The translations under genes were made by a program, and so were the position numbers. From Thermoproteota archaeon (GTDB taxonomy: Archaea; Thermoproteota; Methanomethylicia; Methanomethylicales; Methanomethylicaceae), in NCBI GenBank assembly GCA_004347955.1, contig QNVH01000019.1, positions 1-6,175 of the forward strand: a stretch of 6,175 nt of DNA, read 5' to 3'. A model generated the notes under the pieces. It was given only the letters and a program-made list of their open reading frames with translations, ran no database searches and was not told the origin of the DNA. The stretch's first letter is position 1. Every line of letters starts with the position of its first letter. Shown here piece after piece: positions 1 to 5,340 of the stretch.

Positions 1-109
1 TGCTTGCCAAAGTCACCTGGTGGCCTGCATTCTCAATTATTTCTCGGGGTACCGAGTATTCTTCATCCCTAAACCCTCTTTCGGCAACAACGATGAGGAC
101 TTTTGCCAT
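1..109 (-). CDS. DJ-1/PfpI family protein, N-terminal fragment (gene runs off the window)
   Basis: Reading leftward from an ATG at 107-109, the first 36 residues begin MAKVLIVVAERGFRDEEYSV and continue to a VTLAS stretch at the window edge. This is the typical first beta-strand, helix and second strand of the DJ-1/PfpI fold: a hydrophobic KVLIVVA strand, then F-R-D-E-E-Y with the conserved acidic residue that sits next to the catalytic cysteine, then PREIIENAGHQVTLAS. Family members include cysteine proteases, deglycases and chaperones; the nucleophilic Cys elbow that would help separate them lies outside the window. The gene is on the same strand as the primase-like gene and starts 47 bases beyond its stop. 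It has its own TATA-like box, so it need not depend on read-through. The family call is solid; the exact activity is unknown. Confidence 0.82.
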   Translation of the reverse strand, partial: MAKVLIVVAERGFRDEEYSVPREIIENAGHQVTLAS

Positions 110-141
110 AGCAATCCCAGAATAGATTTAGTCGGAAAAGG

Positions 142-147
142 TATAAA
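142..147 (-). promoter_or_regulatory. TATA-like box for the DJ-1/PfpI gene
   Basis: On the minus strand this reads TTTATA followed by CC, in the short gap between the primase-like gene's stop (157-159) and the DJ-1/PfpI start (109). An archaeal start site about 25 bases downstream would fall near 119, leaving a leader of about 10 bases. Position and sequence support it; there is no direct proof of use. Confidence 0.45.
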
Positions 148-156
148 TGGTGTCCG

Positions 157-1275
157 CTAGAGCCCGCAGGTCTTTAGAAGGAGCGAAGGATCCGATTTTA
201 CGACCTCAAAATAGCGGGATAGCCGCTCGGCTTCTCTTGAGACCCTTTCAGGCTTTGCCTCGTCCGGATTGAAAGACATCAGTCTTGAGGGGTCTATCGG
301 GCAGGAGATAAGCCCAGTCTTATAGTGCAGGCTGAATGGCGCCCTCACATCCCCGTAGGGTTTCATGGAGCTCCAGTCTATGAGGACCTTCATGGAACGC
401 TCCTCCTTCTTCGCAACGCTCGAAGTGGTCAGCCCACGCTCAACCAAATGCTTAATCTCTGCGGGAACTTGGGCGGTCGAGATGCGATCCTCAATTTTCT
501 TCTGGATCTTCTGTATGAGGGAACGGTAGGCTGCAAATAGATCTCCCTTTGGGATCTTTGTGTTGTCAAGGGCAGCCCAAACCTGAATTCCCCTTGATCC
601 GCTGAACTTCACTGCCGGCAAGACCTCATTCTCCTCCAAGAAATTGGATATCTCCTTGGCTACAAACTTTATAGCCAAGAAGCCTTCTTCTCTTGACTTC
701 AACTCGTCCCCGGCATCGAGGTCTATGACCAGCCAGTCCGGCTCTTTCATATCGAAACCGTGAACGTAGGGGATGTAGTCAACCGCGTGGTCGTCCACAT
801 ACCTCATCAGCACCTCTTTGGAATCTATAGAAATGAATATGGGTTTGGGCTTGTACCTGGCGTAACGCACGAAGAGGGGCTTTATCTTGTGTATAGGGTC
901 GTGATCATCGCTAAATATTTTGACCACGCTGACGGGTCTACCTTTCAGGAACGGCATTATCTGGTCCGCAATCTGGCTGTAGTACTCCCTCGCCACAAGC
1001 ATCATCCTGTAAGATAGGTTTAAGGAGCCTCCGATTGAGGCTAGCCGCTCCTTTATCTTCTCCAGCCCTTCATGAGTGATGGCGTATCCTTCTTGACCAG
1101 AGGTAATTAGCCCTTCCTTGGTAAGAGAGTCGAGCTCTTGAATGAGCTCTGATGTTTCGATTTTGCGACCTTCGTCCCTTGAGACTTTTTCGAGGATGTG
1201 GTTGAGGTCTATCCGTTTACCTGCCTCCTTTATGGAGAGGAGGAGCAGGATCCGGTCCCTTACTGTCGCGATCAT
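157..1275 (-). CDS. Stand-alone LigD-type archaeo-eukaryotic primase-polymerase with N-terminal winged helix
   Basis: A 372-residue protein. Residues 1-78 look like a winged helix-turn-helix (helices, then LTKEGLITSGQEGYAITHEG as recognition helix and wing). Residues 85-340 match the polymerase domain of LigD/AEP primases: YYSQIADQIMPFLKGRPVSVVK at the front, motif I as PDWLVIDLD (metal-binding D185, D187), motif II as SGSRGIQVW (S225 to Q231) and motif III as VLID (D300). Family members extend primers or fill gaps with rNTPs or dNTPs in end joining and repair. Motif II normally ends in His; here it is Gln. The end, APFSLHYKTGLISCPI (312-327), resembles the RLP-SLH-KTGL segment of archaeal PriS rather than bacterial LigD, so the protein bridges the two. 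No ligase or nuclease domain is fused and no Ku gene is in view. The start is ATG at 1273-1275, with GGGTGA at 1280-1285 as ribosome binding site. It lies divergent to nth. Superfamily is confident; the role in repair versus priming is inferred. Confidence 0.85.
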   Translation of the reverse strand: MIATVRDRILLLLSIKEAGKRIDLNHILEKVSRDEGRKIETSELIQELDSLTKEGLITSGQEGYAITHEGLEKIKERLASIGGSLNLSYRMMLVAREYYSQIADQIMPFLKGRPVSVVKIFSDDHDPIHKIKPLFVRYARYKPKPIFISIDSKEVLMRYVDDHAVDYIPYVHGFDMKEPDWLVIDLDAGDELKSREEGFLAIKFVAKEISNFLEENEVLPAVKFSGSRGIQVWAALDNTKIPKGDLFAAYRSLIQKIQKKIEDRISTAQVPAEIKHLVERGLTTSSVAKKEERSMKVLIDWSSMKPYGDVRAPFSLHYKTGLISCPIDPSRLMSFNPDEAKPERVSREAERLSRYFEVVKSDPSLLLKTCGL

Positions 1276-1389
1276 CTATTCACCCTAAAATATTTACAGG
1301 GCAATTCTTATCTTATTTTTTATTGATGTCTAATATTGATTGTCTGTTATCTGTAGTCCGTTTATCCACAGTGGAATGAGTTAGAGGCG
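1276..1389. promoter_or_regulatory. Divergent intergenic region between the primase-like gene and nth
   Basis: This 114-base AT-rich gap must hold both promoters. On the minus strand, A/T-rich sequence around 1310-1322 (AAAAAATAAG) is placed for a short leader to the ATG at 1275. A symmetric CCCT-N11-AGGG element with AAATATTT in its middle (1283-1301) lies between that box and the gene. On the plus strand, TTTATCC at 1361-1367 lies about 26 bases before the nth ATG, which would suit a leaderless transcript. TATTGAT is repeated at 1321 and 1334. All are pattern readings only. Confidence 0.4.
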
Positions 1390-2088
1390 ATGAGAAAGGT
1401 GAAGTTCCCAAAGGAGCTGATCCCAGAGTTAGAAGAGAGGTACTCAAGGTACTGGTGGAAGGATGACGAAGAACTCGATTACAACGATATTGTGGCAGAC
1501 CCCTTCAAAAACCTAATATTTACAATTCTGTCCCAAAACACCTCGAGCAGCAATACTAGGCGGGCGTACGTATCGCTCAAGAGAAAGTATCAAATAAACC
1601 CAGCCGTCCTGAGCCGGGCAGATCCCAAGGAGCTCAGCCAAGTCATAAGGACGGGAGGGCTTCAAAATATCAAGGCTGAGAGAATCGTCCAAGTCTCCAG
1701 ATTGATAATGGAAAATTATGGAGGGGACCTGAGAAAGGTACTTTCTTTCCCTAAAGAGAAGGTGCGTGAGGAGCTCAAGAAGCTAAAGGGCGTTGGAGAC
1801 AAGACCGCTGATGTCCTGTTGAGCAGTATTTTTGGGCAGAGGGAATACTTTGTCGTTGACACGCATATGATGCGAATTGCGAAGAGGTTGGGGATAGTGG
1901 ACGAAGGGGCGTCATATGAAGAGGTCCAAAGTGCTCTAAAGGATTTTCTGCCTTTGGATGTAGGGGGCGACAGGTTGGCAGGGCTCTTCTGGCTATTGGC
2001 GAAGTACACTTGCGATGCTAAAAAGCCGAAGTGTCAGGAGTGCCTACTCAAGGGCTTATGTAGGTATTCAAGAGGGCGGGGGAGTTAA
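1390..2088 (+). CDS. nth: Endonuclease III, DNA glycosylase/AP lyase with 4Fe-4S cluster
   Basis: A 232-residue protein of the HhH-GPD superfamily, close to the usual length for Nth. It excises oxidised pyrimidines and nicks the abasic site by beta-elimination in base excision repair. The helix-hairpin-helix is LKGVGDKTAD (132-141) with the catalytic lysine K138; the catalytic aspartate is D157 in VVDTHMMR. The C-terminus has four cysteines, C208, C215, C218 and C224, in the C-x6-C-x2-C-x5-C spacing of the endonuclease III iron-sulfur loop. LSQNTSSSNTRRAY (48-60) matches the LSQ-T-D substrate-contact segment, with Ser where many bacterial enzymes have Asp. The ATG start at 1390 is preceded by GAGG only two bases away, and a TTTATCC box at 1361 suggests a leaderless or near-leaderless transcript. 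A small unassigned gene follows after 28 bases. Thymine-mismatch glycosylases share this architecture and cannot be fully excluded. Confidence 0.93.
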   Translation: MRKVKFPKELIPELEERYSRYWWKDDEELDYNDIVADPFKNLIFTILSQNTSSSNTRRAYVSLKRKYQINPAVLSRADPKELSQVIRTGGLQNIKAERIVQVSRLIMENYGGDLRKVLSFPKEKVREELKKLKGVGDKTADVLLSSIFGQREYFVVDTHMMRIAKRLGIVDEGASYEEVQSALKDFLPLDVGGDRLAGLFWLLAKYTCDAKKPKCQECLLKGLCRYSRGRGS

Positions 2089-2116
2089 AAGGTAATTCGA
2101 TCTTTAGGGAGTAGAT

Positions 2117-2359
2117 ATGCCACCCTCCGAGGCTGAGAAGCTCTTAAAGGCGCTATTTGATTATGCAAAGGAGAGGAGGGAGGAAGGGGTCAGAGACTTT
2201 GGGGAGATTTTATCCGGGTTCCGAAACTCTTTGATTGACTTGGATTGCAACGGCGGGATCTCCAAAAAATTTGTTAAGCTGATTAAAGACTTTTTGGCAA
2301 CCGATCCGCTGTATCAGAGAAGGCTCACTGATGAGGAGGCTAAGCTTCAGGGCGCTTGA
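2117..2359 (+). CDS. Small unassigned protein with an EF-hand-like loop
   Basis: I do not recognise this 80-residue protein. It is charged and appears mostly helical, with no signal peptide or membrane segment. Residues 41-49 read DLDCNGGIS, fitting the first nine positions of a calcium-binding EF-hand loop (D-x-D-x-N-G-x-I-S), between two predicted helices (ILSGFRNSLI and KKFVKLIKDFL). Position 12, normally Glu, is Phe52, so metal binding is doubtful. C44 is the only cysteine. Coding potential is supported by a ribosome binding site GGGAG (2107-2111) five bases before the ATG, codon use like its neighbours, and placement 28 bases after nth, probably in the same transcript. Its last 20 bases overlap the end of the convergent transporter gene. 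Function is unknown; the EF-hand likeness could be chance in a helical protein. Confidence 0.68.
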   Translation: MPPSEAEKLLKALFDYAKERREEGVRDFGEILSGFRNSLIDLDCNGGISKKFVKLIKDFLATDPLYQRRLTDEEAKLQGA

Positions 2360-3566
2360 AGCTCTCCTTGCTCATAATTGCCGGGATAAATGCTACAACT
2401 ATACAAATCGTGGCTAAAATGAAGATGAACTGATAAGAGAGGAAACTTCTTGCCCCTCCGTAGAGGTTATCCAACAAGAAGCCCATAAAGTACTGGAAGA
2501 ATCCGGCGCCGAGGAAGGCAAAGGTGTTGAAGGATGCCATACTGGTGCCACTTATCTCAGAACCAAATAGCTCCTTTGAGATGGTCATGTAGATGTTGCA
2601 AAAGGCAAATGAGGTGCCGAGCAAGAAAAGCGCCCCAATTAATCCATAGTGCCCCAGTGAGCCTCCAAGCAACGACATGAGAAGCCAGAAGGCAAAGCTC
2701 AGGACCATGCCGAAGATCAGAACAGGTTTCCTTTTCATTATCTTGTCGGAGATCAGGCCGGCGAGCGGGCTCATTATCATGAAGCCCAAACCTATAAACA
2801 GGATTAGTGCCCCGGCGTCTGACTTGTTCATCCCGTAGACGTCCATAAGGAAGGGCCCTCCCCAGAGGCCTTGGAAACTTATGAACAGCCCGTAGACGAG
2901 GAATGGCACTATAACCATTTTTTGGAACTCTCTGTAGGAGAATACGGTTTTAAGATCCTTAGACACGCTCTCCTTCGAGTGGAACTTTTCTTTACTCTCG
3001 TCTTTTATTTTAAACCACGCAACGCCCGTCAAGGCTGCCATTACCAAGGAGATTATTAAGAACGAGTGCCTCCATCCAAAGGAAAGGCTCATCACTGCCA
3101 GCGGGTAAGAGGCGAAAATGGCGCCGAGGTTGCCAATGGATGTCAGCAAGCCTGCCAGCGTGGCAAAGCGCCCCGGCTCAAACCAAACCGCTATGGCCTT
3201 AAGGGAAGAGACGTAAAACCCACCCACCCCGAAGCCCACTAGGGCTCGCCCCACAGCCAGAAGGAGCAGGGATGGGCTGAGGGAAAAGATCAGACTGCCT
3301 ATGCATGATATGGTTGCGAGGATCGTCACAGTTCTCCGTATTCCTATCCTGTCTAGAAGTAGCCCCACGGGTATCTGAGCCAAGGCATAGGGGAAGAAGT
3401 ACATGGAGGACATTAGACCAAGCAGGGACGCGTCTGTGTTAAACTCAGCCATTATGTCAAATGCTATGACTGCTACGCCAACCCTATGAACTATCGAGAA
3501 GAAGTATAGCGAGGACAAGGAGGAGAAGATAATGATAGCGGTTCGATTTTTAACCAAGGATTCCAC
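2340..3566 (-). CDS. MFS transporter, 12 transmembrane segments, substrate unknown
   Basis: A 408-residue integral membrane protein of the major facilitator superfamily, at its standard length. Twelve hydrophobic segments can be read, roughly 9-27, 46-64, 79-97, 99-119, 136-157, 166-186, then a charged central loop 187-213, then 215-233, 250-271, 281-300, 305-327, 343-366 and 376-398. Motif A, G-x3-D-R-x-G-x-R-R, is at 68-78 (D72, R73), and its degenerate second copy GLISDKIMKRK is at 270-280. VGRALVGFGVGGFYVSS (105-121) matches the TM4 region. These establish a secondary transporter driven by an ion gradient; nothing visible fixes the substrate. The start is GTG at 3564-3566: an in-frame TGA lies 27 bases upstream and no better start exists before the first membrane segment. 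No clear Shine-Dalgarno is present, consistent with a short-leader transcript. It is transcribed away from fprA and converges on the small gene after nth. Confidence 0.92.
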   Translation of the reverse strand: MESLVKNRTAIIIFSSLSSLYFFSIVHRVGVAVIAFDIMAEFNTDASLLGLMSSMYFFPYALAQIPVGLLLDRIGIRRTVTILATISCIGSLIFSLSPSLLLLAVGRALVGFGVGGFYVSSLKAIAVWFEPGRFATLAGLLTSIGNLGAIFASYPLAVMSLSFGWRHSFLIISLVMAALTGVAWFKIKDESKEKFHSKESVSKDLKTVFSYREFQKMVIVPFLVYGLFISFQGLWGGPFLMDVYGMNKSDAGALILFIGLGFMIMSPLAGLISDKIMKRKPVLIFGMVLSFAFWLLMSLLGGSLGHYGLIGALFLLGTSFAFCNIYMTISKELFGSEISGTSMASFNTFAFLGAGFFQYFMGFLLDNLYGGARSFLSYQFIFILATICIVVAFIPAIMSKESFKRPEA

Positions 3567-3603
3567 CGTCGCAACTAGCCTAACTTTATCATTTCATCTT
3601 ACC

Positions 3604-3612
3604 TTATATTTA
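3604..3612 (-). promoter_or_regulatory. TATA-like box for the MFS transporter gene
   Basis: The minus strand reads TAAATATAAGG. A start site about 26 bases downstream would fall near 3581, some 15 bases before the GTG start. It is the best box in the region, though A/T-rich alternatives exist nearby. Confidence 0.35.
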
Positions 3613-3625
3613 GTACCCTTTATTC

Positions 3626-3668
3626 AGCCCTTTGTTTGTGGGCTACCCACCCCCAAAGGGTGTGGGCT
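3626..3668. repeat. Nested and alternative inverted repeats (switch-like hairpin element)
   Basis: CCCTTTG (3628-3634) pairs with CAAAGGG (3654-3660). Inside it, GTGGG (3638-3642) pairs with CCCAC (3646-3650) around a CTA loop, leaving a symmetric 3x3 internal loop. The same 3' bases can instead form CCCACCCCC (3646-3654) with GGGTGTGGG (3658-3666), nine positions with one mismatch and an AAA loop. TGTGGGCT occurs twice (3637-3644 and 3661-3668), and AGCCC (3626-3630) can pair with either copy. No T-tract follows on either strand, so it is not a simple terminator. Confidence 0.6.
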
Positions 3669-3754
3669 CCTTGCTTCAAAGATTTTAAATGGATATGTAA
3701 TTGAAAAATATTGTTCAACCAATTTTCAATCTTGAATGACGGCAAGAGATTATG

Positions 3755-3779
3755 ATGAAATTTCATATTTTGCAAAATA
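3755..3779. repeat. Two adjacent perfect palindromes, candidate operator
   Basis: ATGAAATTTCAT (3755-3766, 12 bases) and TATTTTGCAAAATA (3766-3779, 14 bases) are both perfect palindromes and share one base. They lie about 145 bases before the fprA start and about 190 bases before the divergent MFS start. Paired dyads of this size are what dimeric winged-helix regulators bind, but AT-richness raises the chance rate. Confidence 0.45.
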
Positions 3780-3871
3780 GCTGTAGGATCATTATTAAGT
3801 ATAGCCATGAAGCCAATGAGATTTTCATTTCGTATAGTATTGAAAATTGAAATAAATAGGACATATCCCGA

Positions 3872-3890
3872 ATTTAATAAAGAATATATT
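3872..3890 (+). promoter_or_regulatory. Probable promoter of the fprA-rubredoxin-rubrerythrin operon
   Basis: Two overlapping TATA-like stretches, TTTAATAAAG (3873-3882) and AATATATT (3883-3890), lie 35-53 bases before the TTG start. Start sites 25 bases beyond them would fall at about 3903 or 3912; the first leaves the ribosome binding site inside the leader and is preferred. Confidence 0.4.
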
Positions 3891-3911
3891 TGGGTTTTAC
3901 AAGAGTGTTTT

Positions 3912-3917
3912 AGGTGG
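3912..3917 (+). promoter_or_regulatory. Ribosome binding site that fixes the fprA TTG start
   Basis: AGGTGG ends seven bases before the TTG at 3925-3927 and is the only good match to the archaeal anti-Shine-Dalgarno sequence in the area. No in-frame ATG lies near the expected N-terminus, and the residues after TTG ([13 protein letters not shown]) are the normal beginning of a flavodiiron protein. Confidence 0.65.
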
Positions 3918-3924
3918 CTCCTTT

Positions 3925-5103
3925 TTGCCAATTAAAATTGCCGAAAATGTTTTTTGGATTGGGGTGTTTGACTGGAAACTCAGAGTCTTCCACGGCATTG
4001 CAACACCTAAGGGCGGGACCTACAACTCCTACCTTGTACTAGGCGACGAGGGGGCGCTGATAGACACCGTCTATGAGCCCTTCTTTGAAGAGTACAGGCA
4101 GAAGATCATGGGCATAACTGATCTGGGTAAAGTAAGACACCTAATCGTTAATCACGCGGAACCTGATCATTCATCATCAATTAAAAAGATCATAGACATC
4201 AACCCAGAGATAAAGGTACACTGCACAGTTAGATGCAAGGAGTTCCTCGAAGCGATGGGTGTGAAGGGAAATTTCGTTGTGGTCAAGGACGGAGACACTC
4301 TCAACCTAGGGGGAAAGACACTCCGCTTCGTTGAGGTGCCAATGCTCCATTGGCCAGAGACCATGTGGACATTCCTAGAGGAAGACAAGGTACTATTTTC
4401 ATGCGACATGTTTGGTAGTCAAGTCATATCTTCTACTATGGTGGCTGAGGACGTAACGGACATCGAGGCTCATGCAAAGAGGTATTTTGCCCTTATCTTC
4501 AGACCGCTATCGACTATGGTCCTAAAGGGTCTCGAGAAGTGCGAAAAACTTGCGCCGTCAATAATATGCCCTTCCCACGGACCAGTATGGAGAGATGTGA
4601 GAAGGATAACGGATCTGTACAGGAGGTGGAGTACAAGCCCCGAGAGGAACAAAGTCCTAATACTCTACTCGTCAATATGGCACGATGTTGAGAAGATGGC
4701 CAAGGCGATTGCAGAAGGCGTAGCTTCCACAGGAGCAGAGGTTGTTTTGAAGGACGTCGAAGAGCTCAGCTACAATGGTTGGGCGGACCTTCTAGCAGAG
4801 GGCATGGAGGCCAAGGGGATCGCGTTGGGCTCCCTCACTATATTGGGAGGAATATTCCCGCAGCTTCTATATGCCACTTCTTTGCTTAGGCTCGTCAAGG
4901 CGAAAGGCAAGCTTGGTCTCTCCTTTGGGGCCTACGGTTGGGGACCAGGCATAACAAGAAAGCTTGACGATGAGTTAAGGGCGCTTGAAGCACCTCCGTT
5001 CAGAAATGGGATAGAGGTGAGGTTCTCACCCACGGAAAGAGACCTCCAGGCCTGCAGAGAGGCTGGAAGAGAGCTCGGAAATAAGGTGATGGGGGTGAGT
5101 TAA
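3925..5103 (+). CDS. fprA: Flavodiiron protein (F420H2 or rubredoxin:oxygen oxidoreductase type)
   Basis: A 392-residue cytoplasmic protein, the usual length of a class A flavodiiron protein, that reduces O2 to water or NO to N2O. Residues 1-240 form the metallo-beta-lactamase-like domain with all six diiron ligands: H77-x-E79-x-D81 in [10 protein letters not shown]142 in LHWPE, D161 in SCDMFG and H218 in PSHGP. Residues 243-392 form the flavodoxin domain, with the FMN phosphate loop [12 protein letters not shown] (248-259) and the flavin-contacting [11 protein letters not shown] and FGAYGWGPG segments. The phosphate loop has H-D-V where G-S/N-T is common. The start is TTG, chosen from the AGGTGG site and the homologous N-terminus. 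Its stop TAA overlaps the rubredoxin ATG by one base, so the two are translationally coupled. The donor could be rubredoxin, as the operon suggests, or F420H2 as in methanogen FprA; sequence alone does not decide. Confidence 0.95.
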   Translation: MPIKIAENVFWIGVFDWKLRVFHGIATPKGGTYNSYLVLGDEGALIDTVYEPFFEEYRQKIMGITDLGKVRHLIVNHAEPDHSSSIKKIIDINPEIKVHCTVRCKEFLEAMGVKGNFVVVKDGDTLNLGGKTLRFVEVPMLHWPETMWTFLEEDKVLFSCDMFGSQVISSTMVAEDVTDIEAHAKRYFALIFRPLSTMVLKGLEKCEKLAPSIICPSHGPVWRDVRRITDLYRRWSTSPERNKVLILYSSIWHDVEKMAKAIAEGVASTGAEVVLKDVEELSYNGWADLLAEGMEAKGIALGSLTILGGIFPQLLYATSLLRLVKAKGKLGLSFGAYGWGPGITRKLDDELRALEAPPFRNGIEVRFSPTERDLQACREAGRELGNKVMGVS

Positions 5104-5264
5104 TGGACAAATGGGCATGTAAAGTCTGCGGATACATCTACGACCCAGAGAAGGGCGACGAAATAAACAACATACCTCCCGGCACGCCCTTTGAAGCTCT
5201 GCCGGATACGTGGGTCTGTCCAGTCTGCGGCGCACCGAAAGAGATGTTTGAGAAGATCGAGTAA
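5103..5264 (+). CDS. Rubredoxin
   Basis: A 53-residue one-electron carrier of standard length. The protein begins [19 protein letters not shown]. The single iron is bound by C6-x2-C9 and C39-x2-C42 ([10 protein letters not shown]). The aromatic core residues W4, Y11, Y13, F30 and W37 are in their expected positions. The ATG overlaps the fprA stop as TAATG, and GGTGA at 5094-5098 inside the end of fprA is a well-spaced ribosome binding site. The arrangement implies stoichiometric, coupled production with the flavodiiron protein and a role as its electron donor, probably also for the rubrerythrin 76 bases downstream. Identification is secure; the partners are inferred from gene order and known family pairings. 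Confidence 0.95.
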   Translation: MDKWACKVCGYIYDPEKGDEINNIPPGTPFEALPDTWVCPVCGAPKEMFEKIE

Positions 5265-5328
5265 GGTAAGAATTGAGAGAAAAAAATAAGAAAAAATGAA
5301 TAGATAATAATGAAAAATATGGAGGGGC

Positions 5329-5333
5329 GGAGG
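5329..5333 (+). promoter_or_regulatory. Ribosome binding site for rubrerythrin
   Basis: GGAGG ends seven bases before the ATG at 5341 and supports that start over the internal Met4. A second GGAGG at 5321-5325 is 15 bases away and too far to be optimal. The 5271-5320 leader before it is purine-rich and could contain an internal promoter. Confidence 0.5.
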
Positions 5334-5340
5334 CGGTAAG

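Larger units (their letters stand above)
3567..3924. other. Intergenic region without a convincing gene, divergent promoters plus structured and repeated elements
   Basis: This 358-base stretch separates the divergent MFS and fprA genes. The left part holds the MFS promoter (AAATATAA on the minus strand near 3604-3612) and a GC-rich hairpin element (3626-3668). From about 3670 the sequence becomes strongly AT-rich and contains two adjacent perfect palindromes (3755-3779), inverted copies of ATTGAAAA/TTTTCAAT (3700-3730) and of ATTTTCA/TGAAAAT (3821-3847), and the fprA promoter near 3872-3890. Frames open through part of it, but their translations have no recognisable domain and lack start signals. 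I see no tRNA, no CRISPR repeat and no transposase remnant. Confidence 0.7.

Noticed and set aside
157..1275. Full multidomain LigD or the replicative primase PriS
   Set aside because: There is no ligase or phosphoesterase domain and no Ku gene. The LigD-type front half and the winged helix do not fit the replicative PriS subunit, so only a LigD-type AEP call is made.
1376..1384. ATG at 1376 as an alternative nth start
   Set aside because: It reads ATG AGT TAG and stops at once; the ATG at 1390 is the first usable start in the nth frame.
3628..3666. Intrinsic terminator for one of the flanking genes
   Set aside because: Both flanking genes are transcribed away from the element, and neither strand has a T-run after the stem.
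3532..3735. A 67-codon open frame on the plus strand starting inside the MFS gene
   Set aside because: It begins antisense to the transporter, has no start signal, and its residues look like translated spacer.
3700..3853. Possible CRISPR array from repeated ATTGAAA words
   Set aside because: The repeated units are only 7-8 bases, change orientation and have irregular spacing; there is no repeat of 24 or more bases and no cas gene.
3620..3931. A 103-codon open frame on the minus strand across the MFS-fprA gap
   Set aside because: It starts inside fprA without a ribosome binding site, its translation has no recognisable domain, and it runs through the hairpin element and the palindromes. It is better explained as chance in AT-rich spacer.
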